DNA of 64,000 nucleotides from Halonotius roseus (GTDB lineage Archaea > Halobacteriota > Halobacteria > Halobacteriales > Haloferacaceae): the NCBI RefSeq assembly GCF_006861655.1, contig NZ_SESI01000002.1:408775-472774 (forward strand), read 5' to 3'. This document shows positions 1 to 9,013 of the stretch, piece by piece. A model generated the notes under the pieces. It searched no databases and was not told the origin of the DNA. It saw only the letters and a list, made by a program, of their open reading frames with translations. The first letter of the stretch is position 1; every line of letters begins with the position of its first letter. Both the position numbers and the translations under genes were made by a program.

Positions 1-157
1 TCAGCGAAGCGTTGTGGTGATCGATCAGCGAAGCGTTGTGGTGATCGATCAGCGAAGCGTTGTGGTGATCGATCAGCGAAGCGTTGTGGTGATCGATCAG
101 CGAAGCGTTGTGGTGATCGATCAGCGAAGCGTTGTGGTGATCGATCAGCGAGACGTG
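1..157. repeat. 24-bp tandem repeat, six full copies plus a partial one
   Basis: Six perfect head-to-tail copies of a 24-bp unit begin at 1, 25, 49, 73, 97 and 121, and a seventh decays after about 7 bases at 145. Each unit junction contains the perfect palindrome TGATCGATCA. The array is already running at the window edge, so its true length is unknown. It can be read as an 8-residue repeating peptide, but no start signal or family supports coding. There are no unique spacers, so it is not CRISPR. It could be a mini-satellite, a protein-binding iteron, or the 3' end of an upstream gene. Confidence 0.9.
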
Positions 158-339
158 CCGCCGCCCCGTGTCTGCCGGCGGCGGTGCCGTGATCTCCAGA
201 CGAAACGGTCGCCATGGTCGGTCGACATCTGTTTCGTTTTTCGGCGACAGACAGCTCCCGCATCGAGCATCCGCAACCTTATATGCATATTATTTGGTTT
301 CATATTTGACGCTCGTATATAATTTGGGTACTATTTCTT

Positions 340-443
340 GAATTGTAAACGGTTACCATTATATATATCCGCTCCATGAGTCACGACCGTGATTCAGAGC
401 ACAAACACACGGCGTGATCACAAAATGAAACCGAATTGTAAAC
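340..443 (+). promoter_or_regulatory. Upstream region of the ammonium transporter with repeated GAATTGTAAAC
   Basis: The 11-mer GAATTGTAAAC occurs at 340-350 and again at 433-443, 93 bp apart. The first copy continues into an imperfect palindrome (GTAAACGGTTAC). A second inverted repeat, TCACGACCGTGA, lies at 381-392, and an AT-rich stretch (tatatatat) is near 360-369. These are plausible regulator-binding and TATA elements for the nitrogen-responsive gene at 475. The assignment is inference. The rest of 158-474 holds no gene I can support. Confidence 0.4.
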
Positions 444-474
444 CAAGCACACGCAGTTCAACGGAGCAACAACA

Positions 475-2160
475 ATGACAGAGCTAGCCACAGCGGTCGA
501 AGCGATCAACAACACGTGGATCCTGACGGTATCGTTCCTGATCTTCTTCATGCACGCGGGCTTCGCCATGCTCGAAGCAGGGCAGGTTCGCTCGAAGAAC
601 GTCGCCAACCAGCTTACGAAGAACATGCTGACGTGGGCGGTCGGCGTCACGGTGTTCTTCCTGATCGGCACCGGCTTTACCAGCCTCGTGACCGGTGGCG
701 GCTTTGCGCCCGCCGCCGGCTCCGGCGGCTACGTCAGCTGGTTCTACGGTGCTGTCTTCGCCATGACCGCCGCAACAATCGTTTCAGGTGCCGTTGCCGG
801 ACGCGCAAAGCTCCGCGCCTACGTCACCTACACGTTCCTGCTGGCCGCGGTGATCTACCCCATGGTCATTGCGATGACGTGGTCATCCCCCGGCGCGGGA
901 CTTGTCGAACAGCTCACCGGCTACGCCTTCGCTGACTTCGCCGGCGGCATGATCGTCCACGGCATGGGCGGTATCGCCGGCCTCACGGCCGCCGCGATCC
1001 TCGGCCCGCGGATGGATCGCTACGGCGATGACGGCTCGCTGAACGTTATCCCCGGTCACTCGATGACCTTCGCCGTTCTCGGCACGCTGATGCTGTGTTT
1101 CGGCTGGTACGGCTTCAACGTCGGCACCGCCGGAGCGTTCGATCTCGGTGACGGCGCGAACACGCTGAGCCTCATCGTCATGACGACGACGATCGCCATG
1201 GCGACAGGCGCGATCGGTGCGGCCGGCGTTGCCTACCTCAAATCCGGCAAGGTCGATACGCTGTACACCGCAAACGGGATGCTCGCCGGACTGGCTGGCA
1301 TCACCGCGATCACGAACACCACCTCCTGGTGGGGTGCCATCGTCGTCGGCCTGCTGGCCGGCGCGCAGCTGCCGATCGTCTTCGAGTTCGTCTCCGAGAG
1401 GCTCAAGATCGACGATGTCTGTGCGGTCTTCCCCGTCCACGGCAGTGCTGGCGTGCTCGGGACGCTTCTGATGCCGTTCGTTGCGGTGCCGGGCGCGGTT
1501 GATTCGATCAGCGGTCAGTTCATCGCCCAGCTTACCGGTGTCGTCATCATCGGCGGCTGGACGCTCACCGCGACCGCGATCATCTGGTACGTGTTCAAAG
1601 CGATGGGTGAGGCACGCGTCACCCCCGATCACGAGCAGGATGGCCTCGATCTCGCCGAGCACGGCGTCGAGACCTACCCCGAGTTCGGTGGCGACCGCGT
1701 TGCCACCGACGGCTTCGGCCCAACTGACGACGAGGAGATCCGCACCGACGGCGGCGAGGATGTCGAACTCCGAACCGACGGCGGCCGTGAGATCCGCACC
1801 GACGGCGGCGAGGAAGCCGATCTGAAGATGGTGTTCTCGGTCGTCCGCCCGGAGAAGCTCGGTGACGTGAAGAAGGCGCTCGCCGAGGTCGGCGCGCCCT
1901 CGCTGACGGTCACCAACGTCTCCGGTCGTGGCAGCCAACCCGCGAAAAAGGGTAGCTGGCGCGGCGAGGAGTACACGGTCGATCTCCACCAGAAGGTCAA
2001 AATCGAGTGTGTCGTCGCCGATGTCAACGCCGAGGAGGTTGCCACCGCGATCAAGGAGGCTGCCAACACCGGCGAGCCCGGCGACGGCAAGATCTTCATC
2101 CTCGATGTCGAGGACGCGATCCAGATCCGCACCGGTAAGGAGGGTACCGAAGCGGTCTGA
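475..2160 (+). CDS. amt: Ammonium transporter Amt fused to a C-terminal PII (GlnK-like) domain
   Basis: Residues 1 to about 395 are an Amt/Rh channel with eleven or so membrane segments. The twin pore histidines are seen at about H162 (IVHGMGG) and H322 (FPVHGSAG). An acidic linker (about 396-450) holds three RTDGG repeats. Residues from about 450 to 561 form a complete PII domain: start VVRPEKL, T-loop around GRGSQ and RGEEY, then [15 protein letters not shown] and the C-terminal IRTGKEG. In most organisms the channel and its PII gate are separate proteins. Here the regulator is tethered in cis, so it should sit on the cytoplasmic face and block ammonium uptake when nitrogen is plentiful. 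The ATG at 475 is the natural start for the Amt fold. The gene stands alone, followed by a terminator-like hairpin. Confidence 0.95.
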   Translation: MTELATAVEAINNTWILTVSFLIFFMHAGFAMLEAGQVRSKNVANQLTKNMLTWAVGVTVFFLIGTGFTSLVTGGGFAPAAGSGGYVSWFYGAVFAMTAATIVSGAVAGRAKLRAYVTYTFLLAAVIYPMVIAMTWSSPGAGLVEQLTGYAFADFAGGMIVHGMGGIAGLTAAAILGPRMDRYGDDGSLNVIPGHSMTFAVLGTLMLCFGWYGFNVGTAGAFDLGDGANTLSLIVMTTTIAMATGAIGAAGVAYLKSGKVDTLYTANGMLAGLAGITAITNTTSWWGAIVVGLLAGAQLPIVFEFVSERLKIDDVCAVFPVHGSAGVLGTLLMPFVAVPGAVDSISGQFIAQLTGVVIIGGWTLTATAIIWYVFKAMGEARVTPDHEQDGLDLAEHGVETYPEFGGDRVATDGFGPTDDEEIRTDGGEDVELRTDGGREIRTDGGEEADLKMVFSVVRPEKLGDVKKALAEVGAPSLTVTNVSGRGSQPAKKGSWRGEEYTVDLHQKVKIECVVADVNAEEVATAIKEAANTGEPGDGKIFILDVEDAIQIRTGKEGTEAV

Positions 2161-2240
2161 TCGACAACTGCGGACACACCGCTGACTGATTTCACCACAC
2201 CAAGCCCAACGAATCCGACGATACTCCCGTCAATTCACCT

Positions 2241-2266
2241 GACAGGCTTCTGGCCTGTCGTTCCTT
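2241..2266 (+). terminator. Hairpin plus T-rich tail after amt
   Basis: GACAGGC and GCCTGTC form a 7-bp perfect stem with a 5-base loop (2241-2259), followed by a T-rich run (gttcctttt). It lies about 80 bp after the amt stop and before hemL, so it could end amt transcription. Archaeal termination depends mainly on the T-rich part. Confidence 0.5.
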
Positions 2267-2378
2267 TTCACGACTCGATCACCTCACAAGCGGCAGCACT
2301 CGAATAGCCGCTGTCACACGGTCGGCCGCAACGATGCCCTGTCGATAGCCACAAGTTCGGGGGGCGAAAAAAGCCGGT

Positions 2379-3716
2379 ATGAACCACGAGCGGTCACGCG
2401 AGCTGTACGGCCGGGCCCTCTCGGTGTTGGCCGGCGGTGTCAACTCCTCGGTGCGGGCGACCAAGCCGTATCCCTTCTTTATCGAACGTGGCGACGGTGC
2501 CCACGTCGTCGACGCCGACGGCAACAAGTATCTCGACTATGTGATGGGGTATGGCCCGCTGCTGTACGGCCATGATCTCCCAGAGCCGGTCGCCGCAGCG
2601 ATCCAATCCCACGCCGCCGACGGGCCGATGTACGGCGCGCCAACGGAAATCGAAGTCGAACTCGCGGAGTTCGTTGCCCGCCACGTCCCGAGCGTCGAGA
2701 TGCTGCGATTCGTCAACTCCGGCACCGAGGCAACCGTCTCGGCGGTCAGACTCGCCCGCGGCCACACCGGCCGCGACAAGATCGTCGTCATGCAGGGTGG
2801 CTACCACGGCGCCCAGGAGTCAACGCTCGTCGAGGGCGACGCCAACAACCCACGACCCTCGACGGCGGGTATCCCTGAGGAGTTCGCCAAGCATACCCTG
2901 CCGGTGCCGTTCAATGACCCGGAAGCCGCCGAAGCGGTCTTCGAAGAGCACGGCGACGACATCGCGGCCGTCCTGACCGAGCCGATCCTTGGCAACATGG
3001 GGATCGTCATGCCCGTCGATGGCTTCCACGACACCCTCCGAGAGCTCTGCGACGACCACGGATCGTTGCTCATCTTCGATGAGGTCATCACCGGCTTTCG
3101 GGTCGGCGGCCTCCAGTGTGCCCAAGGCAAGTTCGGGATCACACCGGATCTGACGACGTTCGGGAAGATCGTCGGCGGCGGGTTCCCGGTTGGGGCGATC
3201 GGTGGCCGCGCCGAGCTCATCGAGCAGTTCGCGCCCTCCGGCGAGGTGTTCCAGTCGGGAACGTTCTCCGGGCATCCGGTGACGATGGCCGCCGGGCTGG
3301 CGAACCTGGAGTACGCCGCCGAAAACGATGTCTACGACCATGTCAACAGCCTCGGCGAGCAGCTTCGGAGCGGCCTCCGGGATATCTTGGCCGAGCAGGC
3401 CCCGGAGTACACCGTCGTCGGTACCGACAGCATGTTCAAGGTGATCTTTACCCGTGATGGCGCGACAGCTCGGGGAGGGGAGTGTGGCGCGGGCTGTCAA
3501 CAGGATCCGGACTGTCCGCACTACGATCACTGCCCGAAGACCGGCGCGGACGTTGCCGACGCCGACACCGAGCGGTGGGAGCGGCTGTTCTGGCAGGCGA
3601 TGAAAGACCAGGGCGTCTTCCTGACGGCCAACCAGTATGAATCGCAGTTCGTCTCCTATGCCCACACCGAGGCCGACATCGAGGAAACCCTTGCCGCCTA
3701 CGCCGAGGCCCTGTAG
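2379..3716 (+). CDS. hemL: Glutamate-1-semialdehyde 2,1-aminomutase
   Basis: Converts glutamate-1-semialdehyde to 5-aminolevulinate, the C5-pathway precursor of all tetrapyrroles. It is a PLP fold-type I aminotransferase. The N-terminal GGVNSSVRA, the substrate-site NSGTEA, the [11 protein letters not shown] strand and the catalytic lysine at about K263 (FGKIVGGG) are all visible. The length of 445 residues is normal. An insert at about residues 367-387 carries four cysteines (pattern C-x3-C-x5-C-x5-C), which bacterial HemL lacks. First gene of a run with hemC, cobA and hemD. Confidence 0.97.
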   Translation: MNHERSRELYGRALSVLAGGVNSSVRATKPYPFFIERGDGAHVVDADGNKYLDYVMGYGPLLYGHDLPEPVAAAIQSHAADGPMYGAPTEIEVELAEFVARHVPSVEMLRFVNSGTEATVSAVRLARGHTGRDKIVVMQGGYHGAQESTLVEGDANNPRPSTAGIPEEFAKHTLPVPFNDPEAAEAVFEEHGDDIAAVLTEPILGNMGIVMPVDGFHDTLRELCDDHGSLLIFDEVITGFRVGGLQCAQGKFGITPDLTTFGKIVGGGFPVGAIGGRAELIEQFAPSGEVFQSGTFSGHPVTMAAGLANLEYAAENDVYDHVNSLGEQLRSGLRDILAEQAPEYTVVGTDSMFKVIFTRDGATARGGECGAGCQQDPDCPHYDHCPKTGADVADADTERWERLFWQAMKDQGVFLTANQYESQFVSYAHTEADIEETLAAYAEAL

Positions 3717-3767
3717 GTCGCTGCCGGAACTGATGGGCTTTTAGACGGTGAGCCCAGAGAGGGCTGT

Positions 3768-4955
3768 ATGTCATCAGCCACGACCGTCAGACTCGCAACG
3801 CGGGGCTCGGAGCTCGCCCGCCGGCAGGCGACGACGGTCAAATCCACGCTCGACTCCCGACGTCGGGAGGTGACGCTCACCGAGGTCGACACCCGAGGCG
3901 ACCAGATCCGCGATGAGCTGATCCACCGCCTCGGGAAGACCGGCGCGTTCGTCCGCGCGCTCGATGAGAAGGTGCTTACGGGTGACCTCGACGCGGCAGT
4001 GCACTCTCTGAAAGATATGCCGACCGAGATGCCAGACGAGCTTGTCGTCGCCGCCGTCCCCGAACGCGCTCCATCCGGCGATGTGCTCGTCACACCCGAC
4101 GGCCGCGATCTCGATAGCCTACCCGAGGGTGCGATCGTCGGCACAAGCTCGCTCCGGCGGAAGGCCCAACTGCTGGCCGCCCGCCCGGATCTGGAGATCG
4201 TCGCCCTCCGGGGCAACGTTGACACCCGCCTCGAAAAGCTGCTCGCGCCGTCGCTGCAACGGGAACACCAGGCGCGACTCGAAGCGGTCGGCAAACTCGA
4301 CGAGATCGTCGGCGACGCGGCCGCTGTCGACAACGGTGACAACGCTGTCGACGACGCTGACGACGACACCGACGCCGACGCTGACGACGCGGACTACGAC
4401 CGCTCACCCGAGGAGTGGTTCAACGATCTCACCGACCTCGAACGCGACGCGATGGGTCGGAAGGTCGACACCGAGATGGATGCGATCGTCCTCGCGGAGG
4501 CCGGCCTCCAGCGCAGCGACCTGCTTGAGACCGTCCCGACCCACCGGCTGCCCAGAGAGCGGTTCGTCCCCGCACCCGGCCAGGGCGCGATCGCGGTCAC
4601 CGCCGTCGACAGCGACGTGATCGATCAGCTCAGAGAGGTCGTCGACCACCCTCGCAGCCGGATCGAAACAACCGCCGAGCGAACGGTGTTGGCCGAGCTC
4701 GGCGGCGGCTGTATCGCGCCGATCGGCGTCAACGCGATCCTGCAAGGCGAGTATGTCCACACGCGCGTACAGGTGCTCGGCCCCGACGGCGAGGAGACGG
4801 TCGAGGCAACGCGGGATCTCCCGGTCACCGACCACGCCGAGGCGGCCGCCGATTTCGCCGCCGAGCTGCGCGAGCGAGGGGCTGCCGAGCTGATCGACGC
4901 CGCCGCGGCCAACGCGGCCACAACCGACCCCGGAACACAGGAGGACGATGACTGA
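3768..4955 (+). CDS. hemC: Hydroxymethylbilane synthase (porphobilinogen deaminase)
   Basis: Joins four porphobilinogens into hydroxymethylbilane. N-terminal LATRGSELARRQ, the HSLKDMPT strand, GTSSLRRKAQL and the dipyrromethane-binding cysteine at about C315 (GGGCIAPIG) are all present. At 395 residues it is longer than the usual 300-310, mainly because of an Asp-rich insertion at about residues 180-215 that looks like a surface loop and would suit high salt. It starts 51 bp after hemL, and its 3' end overlaps cobA by 8 bp, so translation is probably coupled. Confidence 0.97.
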   Translation: MSSATTVRLATRGSELARRQATTVKSTLDSRRREVTLTEVDTRGDQIRDELIHRLGKTGAFVRALDEKVLTGDLDAAVHSLKDMPTEMPDELVVAAVPERAPSGDVLVTPDGRDLDSLPEGAIVGTSSLRRKAQLLAARPDLEIVALRGNVDTRLEKLLAPSLQREHQARLEAVGKLDEIVGDAAAVDNGDNAVDDADDDTDADADDADYDRSPEEWFNDLTDLERDAMGRKVDTEMDAIVLAEAGLQRSDLLETVPTHRLPRERFVPAPGQGAIAVTAVDSDVIDQLREVVDHPRSRIETTAERTVLAELGGGCIAPIGVNAILQGEYVHTRVQVLGPDGEETVEATRDLPVTDHAEAAADFAAELRERGAAELIDAAAANAATTDPGTQEDDD

Positions 4956-5739
4956 CGCGCCAGCGACGGTCTACCTCGTCGGGAGCGGCCCCGGCGATCC
5001 GGAGCTCCTGACCGTGAAGGCAAACCGCCTGCTGTCGGATGCCGATGTCGTCCTCCACGACAAGCTTCCCGGCCCGGAGATCCTCGAAGCGATCCCCGAA
5101 CACAAACGCGAAGACGTGGGCAAACGCGCCGACGGCGAGTGGACGCCACAGGAGTACACCAACCGCCGGCTTGTCGAGCTCGCCGAAGAGGGCAAAACTG
5201 TCGTCCGGCTGAAGGGTGGCGACCCGTTCGTCTTCGGCCGCGGCGGCGAGGAGATGGAACATCTCGCGGCCAACGAGATCCCCTTCGAGGTCGTCCCCGG
5301 GATCACCTCAGCGACCGCCGCCCCCGGTGTTGCCGGGGTGCCGCTGACCCACCGCGATCATGTCTCCAGTGTCTCCTTTGTCACCGGTCATGAGGATCCA
5401 AGCAAGGATGAATCGGCCGTCGACTGGGAGGCACTGGCCGACACCGGCGGGACGCTCGTCGTGTTGATGGGCGTTGGAAAGCTCCCGTTGTACACCCAGG
5501 CACTGCGGGATGCCGGGATGGCTCCCGAGACGCCGGTCGCTCTTGTCGAGCGGGCGACGTGGCCGGAGATGACCGTCGCCACCGGCACCCTTGATTCCAT
5601 CGTCGAGGTACGCGACGAGGTCGGGATCGAACCGCCGGCGATCACCGTGATCGGCGACGTGGCTGCGACCCGGGAGGAGGTTGTCGACTTTCTGTTGAAT
5701 CGGAGCGACGACACCCAGTCGGGGGCGGCCGACCGATGA
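4948..5739 (+). CDS. cobA: Uroporphyrinogen-III C-methyltransferase (SUMT)
   Basis: SAM-dependent methylation of uroporphyrinogen III to precorrin-2, the branch leading to siroheme and cobalamin. In archaea it also leads to heme through siroheme. The N-terminal YLVGSGPGDPELLTVKA signature, the LKGGDPFVFGRGGEE loop and the GITSATA motif are clear. The 263-residue length fits the stand-alone enzyme, with no CysG-type ferrochelatase part. It overlaps hemC by 8 bp and hemD by 4 bp (ATGA), so the three genes are tightly coupled. Confidence 0.96.
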   Translation: MTDAPATVYLVGSGPGDPELLTVKANRLLSDADVVLHDKLPGPEILEAIPEHKREDVGKRADGEWTPQEYTNRRLVELAEEGKTVVRLKGGDPFVFGRGGEEMEHLAANEIPFEVVPGITSATAAPGVAGVPLTHRDHVSSVSFVTGHEDPSKDESAVDWEALADTGGTLVVLMGVGKLPLYTQALRDAGMAPETPVALVERATWPEMTVATGTLDSIVEVRDEVGIEPPAITVIGDVAATREEVVDFLLNRSDDTQSGAADR

Positions 5740-6482
5740 GCCAGGAGGTTCGCGTGGCCGTCTTTCGGCCTGACGATGACCGATTGACCACGGCCGTCGA
5801 ACTCCTTGACTCGCTGGGAGCGACCCCGATAGCCGACCCGATGCTAGAGATTGAACCGACCGGTGCGGCCCCGCGGTCGGACGCCGACTACGTCGTCTTC
5901 ACAAGCAAAACCGGGATCGAACTTGCCGCCGAGGCGGGCTGGCAGCCCGGCGATGTGACGCTTGTCAGCATCGGTTCCGGGACGACCGCCGCCGCCACCG
6001 ACGCCGGCTGGACGGTCGACCGCGAGCCCGAGACATACAGTTCCGCTGGCCTCGTCGAGTTGCTGACCGAGGAGGTCGCCGACAGCCACGTCAACGTCGC
6101 CCGTAGTGATCACGGCAGTCAGGTGCTACTGGATGGGCTGAAAGAGGCCGGCGCGAACGTGACCGAAACGGTTCTCTACCGTCTGGTTCGGCCGGCCGGC
6201 GCCGGCGAGAGCACCGAGTTAGCGGCCAACGGCGAGCTTGAGGCGGTCGCGTTCACCTCCTCGCTGACGGTTGAACACTTCCTCGATGCTGCCGCCGACC
6301 GCGGACTGAAGGCTGCCGCCGTCGACGGACTCGATGGGGCTGTTGTCGGCGCGATCGGCGAGCCGACCCGAGAAACCGCGGTCGACCACGGGATCGATGT
6401 CGACATCGTCCCCGAGGAGGCGACCTTCGAGGCGTTGGCAACCCGGGTTGTTGAGGCGGCCGCCCCGAGTTACACGGAATGA
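5736..6482 (+). CDS. hemD: Uroporphyrinogen-III synthase
   Basis: Closes and inverts ring D of hydroxymethylbilane. The family is weakly conserved. Support comes from the two-domain Rossmann-like pattern (VFRP near the N-terminus, VVFTSKTG at about 50, VAFTSSLTVEHFLD at about 170, GAIGEPTRETA at about 207), from the 248-residue length, and from its place directly behind hemC and cobA with a 4-bp stop/start overlap. It supplies the substrate of CobA. Confidence 0.93.
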   Translation: MSQEVRVAVFRPDDDRLTTAVELLDSLGATPIADPMLEIEPTGAAPRSDADYVVFTSKTGIELAAEAGWQPGDVTLVSIGSGTTAAATDAGWTVDREPETYSSAGLVELLTEEVADSHVNVARSDHGSQVLLDGLKEAGANVTETVLYRLVRPAGAGESTELAANGELEAVAFTSSLTVEHFLDAAADRGLKAAAVDGLDGAVVGAIGEPTRETAVDHGIDVDIVPEEATFEALATRVVEAAAPSYTE

Positions 6483-6514
6483 GGAGTAGCTCTCGGGTTA
6501 ACCGCATTCCTGGC

Positions 6515-6632
6515 GGACTGAAAGGGCGAGACGCGATCGACGAACCCCGGCGACGTAAGCACTACAGGAGCGAGCGCAGCGAGCGACGAAGCGCGCAACG
6601 AGCCGCGGGAGTCGATCGCGTCGAGGGCTTTC
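6515..6632 (+). repeat. Structured intergenic element, copy 1 (GGACTGAAAG ... CTTTC)
   Basis: The element opens with GGACTGAAAG and closes with GGGCTTTC, giving an outer GAAAG/CTTTC pairing. After a short internal loop, a perfect 12-bp stem joins GACGCGATCGAC (6630 region of the map: bases 6530-6541) to GTCGATCGCGTC (6611-6622). Inside the stem lies the core CGACGTAAGCACTACAG, shared with the copies at 25142, 28916 and 29123. It sits between hemD and the RecJ-like gene. No peptide is supported. I do not know an established name for it. Confidence 0.85.
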
Positions 6633-6718
6633 TACAACTGCTTCTCTTCTGAAGCTGCTGAATATCACATCGAGTTAGAGCCGGAGGCTTATATCCGATA
6701 CCGCACAAGCCACAGTCG

Positions 6719-8191
6719 ATGGCTTCGAGCCCCGTTCCCGAACTCGCCGAGCCGGCGGCCGCCTGCGCCGAACGGCTGCTGGCGGCCGATAGCGTGTTGC
6801 TGGCCTCGCATATCGACGCCGACGGGCTGACGAGTGCCGCCATCGCGGCGACCGCACTCGAGCGTGCGGGGATTCCTTTTGAAACTGTGTTTGCCAAACA
6901 GCTCGACGAGGATGAGATCGCCGCGATCGCCGCAACCGACCACGACACCGCGTTGTTCACCGATTTCGGCAGCGGCCAGCTCGATATCATCGCCGACCAC
7001 GAGGCTGCTGGCGACTTTACGCCGGTGATCGCCGATCACCACCAGCCGGCCGACGCGACGACCGAGTACCATCTCAATCCGCTGCTGTATGGGCTCGACG
7101 GCGCGACCGAACTCTCGGGGGCCGGTGCAACATATGTTCTCGCACGCGCGTTGGGAAAGACCAAGTCAGCGACGGATGGCGGCGTGACCGCCGACGCGTC
7201 AGTGACCGATGAGCCGGCCCGAGACAACCGCGATCTCGCGGCCCTCGCGGTCGTCGGCGCGGTCGGCGACCGACAGGCCGGTGTCGACGGGCTGACCGGT
7301 GCAAACGAGGGGATCGTCGAGGAGGGTGTCGCCGCCGGCGTCGTCGAGGCCGGCACCGACATCACCCTCTACGGCAAACAGACCCGGCCGCTGCCGAAGC
7401 TGCTGGAGTACGCGACCGAGGCCCGAATCCCGGGGATCTCAAACGACACCGCGGGCGCGATCGAGTTTCTCTCCGAGCTGGATCTCCAGCTCGAAACCGA
7501 CGACGGCTGGCGGTGTTGGGTCGATCTCACCGATGAGGAACGACAGACGCTACTCAGCGCGCTGATCCAACGCGCGGTCGCCAGCGGCGTGCCGGCCGAT
7601 CGGATCGACGATCTCGTCGGGACGAGCTACCAGCTGGCCGCTGAGGAGCCCGGCACCGTCCTGCGGGATGCCAGCGAGTTCTCAACGCTGTTGAACGCGA
7701 CCGCCCGGTACGAGCGCGCGGATGTCGGGCTGGCGGTCTGTCTCGGCGACCGCGAGGAAGCCTTTGAGCAGGCCCGAACGCTGCTCCGAAACCACCGCAA
7801 AAACCTCTCACAGGGCGTCGACTGGGTCACAAACGAGGGCGTCACCACCGAGGACAACATCCAGTGGTTCGACGCCGGCGACGAGATCCGGGCGACGATC
7901 GTCGGCATCATCGCCGGCATGGCGATCGGCGAATCGGGGATCAGCCGGAATCAGCCGATCATCGGGTTCGCCGAGGACTCCGACGAGGAGATCAAGGTCT
8001 CCGCACGCGGAAACCACGCGCTCACCGCCGAGGGGCTGGATCTCTCGGTTGTGATGCGGGATGCCGCCCGCGCGGTCGACGGCGACGGCGGCGGCCATGA
8101 CGTGGCAGCCGGGGCGACGATCCCGGCCGGAGAACAAGCAGCGTTCGTCGCTGTTGCTGACGAGATCGTTGGCGAGCAGCTGTCGTCGTAA
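6719..8191 (+). CDS. recJ: RecJ-like DHH-family single-strand exonuclease
   Basis: DHH/DHHA1 phosphoesterase of the archaeal RecJ/GAN type, expected to degrade or process single-stranded DNA or RNA during replication and repair. The N-terminal motif HIDADGLTSA binds metal, DFGSGQ follows, and the namesake DHH is at about residue 109 (IADHHQP). A GAVGDRQ block follows, and the C-terminal DHHA1 domain ends in GGHDVAAGA. At 490 residues it is typical for haloarchaeal RecJ. A TATA-like cttatat centred near 6692 lies 27 bp before the ATG, which suggests a leaderless mRNA and supports this start. Confidence 0.9.
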   Translation: MASSPVPELAEPAAACAERLLAADSVLLASHIDADGLTSAAIAATALERAGIPFETVFAKQLDEDEIAAIAATDHDTALFTDFGSGQLDIIADHEAAGDFTPVIADHHQPADATTEYHLNPLLYGLDGATELSGAGATYVLARALGKTKSATDGGVTADASVTDEPARDNRDLAALAVVGAVGDRQAGVDGLTGANEGIVEEGVAAGVVEAGTDITLYGKQTRPLPKLLEYATEARIPGISNDTAGAIEFLSELDLQLETDDGWRCWVDLTDEERQTLLSALIQRAVASGVPADRIDDLVGTSYQLAAEEPGTVLRDASEFSTLLNATARYERADVGLAVCLGDREEAFEQARTLLRNHRKNLSQGVDWVTNEGVTTEDNIQWFDAGDEIRATIVGIIAGMAIGESGISRNQPIIGFAEDSDEEIKVSARGNHALTAEGLDLSVVMRDAARAVDGDGGGHDVAAGATIPAGEQAAFVAVADEIVGEQLSS

Positions 8192-8195
8192 GGAA

Positions 8196-8792
8196 TTATT
8201 GGCCGCCGATATCCCGAAACATCACGCGGTAATCGTCGGCCGACAGCGTGTCGGCGAGATCAAGCAGTTCGTCGTCAAGGGCTTCGAGACGATCGAGTAG
8301 CTCGTCGTACTCGTCGCTGGCTTCGAGTTCGGAATCGGATTTCTGCGATTCGAGCAACGCGCGTTTCGAGGCCAGCGACGCCGCCTCCTGTAGCAGATCG
8401 CCGTACTCCGATCGGGTAAACAGCGTGTCGACGGCCTCCATTAGCTCATCCCGCGTGACGGGTTTGAGGATGTAGAGATCGAATCCCATATCGATGATAT
8501 CGAAGTCGGGCTCAACACCGGTGACCATCGCCACACGACACTCCATCGCTTCCTCTTCGATAACGTCGAGAACGACCTCTCCAGGTTCGTCCGGGAGCCG
8601 CCGATCTAAGAGGACAGCATCGATCGAGTCCGGTAGCTCCTCGCCGTCAGGGGCGGTCTCACCGTGAAGCACATCGATCGCTTCCGCGGCGGTCGTCGTC
8701 GTGACGACGGTGTACTCCGGTTCGAGGAACTTGTTGTAGAGGTGGGTGACGGTCGGATCGTCCTCGACTACGAGGATCGTTTCGTCGCTCAT
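8196..8792 (-). CDS. Response regulator with receiver and HalX domains
   Basis: A receiver domain (about residues 1-120) shows the acidic pair in VVEDD, the phospho-acceptor aspartate in VLLDRRLPD, and the lysine in LKPVTRDEL. The remaining 75 residues are a helical, coiled-coil-rich HalX domain (LLQEAASLASKRALLES), a haloarchaeal output or dimerisation module. The ORF can be extended by five codons, but the start at 8792 (MSDETILVVEDD) matches the usual receiver start. No histidine kinase is adjacent. It converges on recJ and is divergent from the KaiC-like gene. Confidence 0.9.
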   Translation of the reverse strand: MSDETILVVEDDPTVTHLYNKFLEPEYTVVTTTTAAEAIDVLHGETAPDGEELPDSIDAVLLDRRLPDEPGEVVLDVIEEEAMECRVAMVTGVEPDFDIIDMGFDLYILKPVTRDELMEAVDTLFTRSEYGDLLQEAASLASKRALLESQKSDSELEASDEYDELLDRLEALDDELLDLADTLSADDYRVMFRDIGGQ

Positions 8793-9013
8793 CGTCGGCC
8801 CACCCACGGCTCCACCCCGGTATGATCGGCCGGTCGGACGCTATCCACCCGCATATGTGTTGTGAGGCTCATGACGCAGCATAAATCCGTGTCAGACAGT
8901 CGTCTGACGACTCTGGGCATGTATGGATGTTTCAGAGAAATAAAGGTATGCACTGCGGCCGGTGGGGCTCCGGAGCCGGTGGGCTCATTTAGGGGGCGGT
9001 CGTATGGCTCCGC

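Noticed and set aside
1-157. CRISPR array at the window start
   Set aside because: The units abut directly with no unique spacers, and no cas genes are present.
14-322. Open frame of 102 codons across the 24-bp repeats
   Set aside because: The first half is a pure 8-residue repeat and the second half has no family-like sequence. No promoter or ribosome site supports it.
883-1989. Long antisense frame of 368 codons opposite amt
   Set aside because: It mirrors the codon structure of the real gene in GC-rich DNA. The plus-strand Amt-PII protein is unambiguous.
4300-4400. Intein in HemC
   Set aside because: The insert is only about 30 low-complexity acidic residues and has no splicing motifs.
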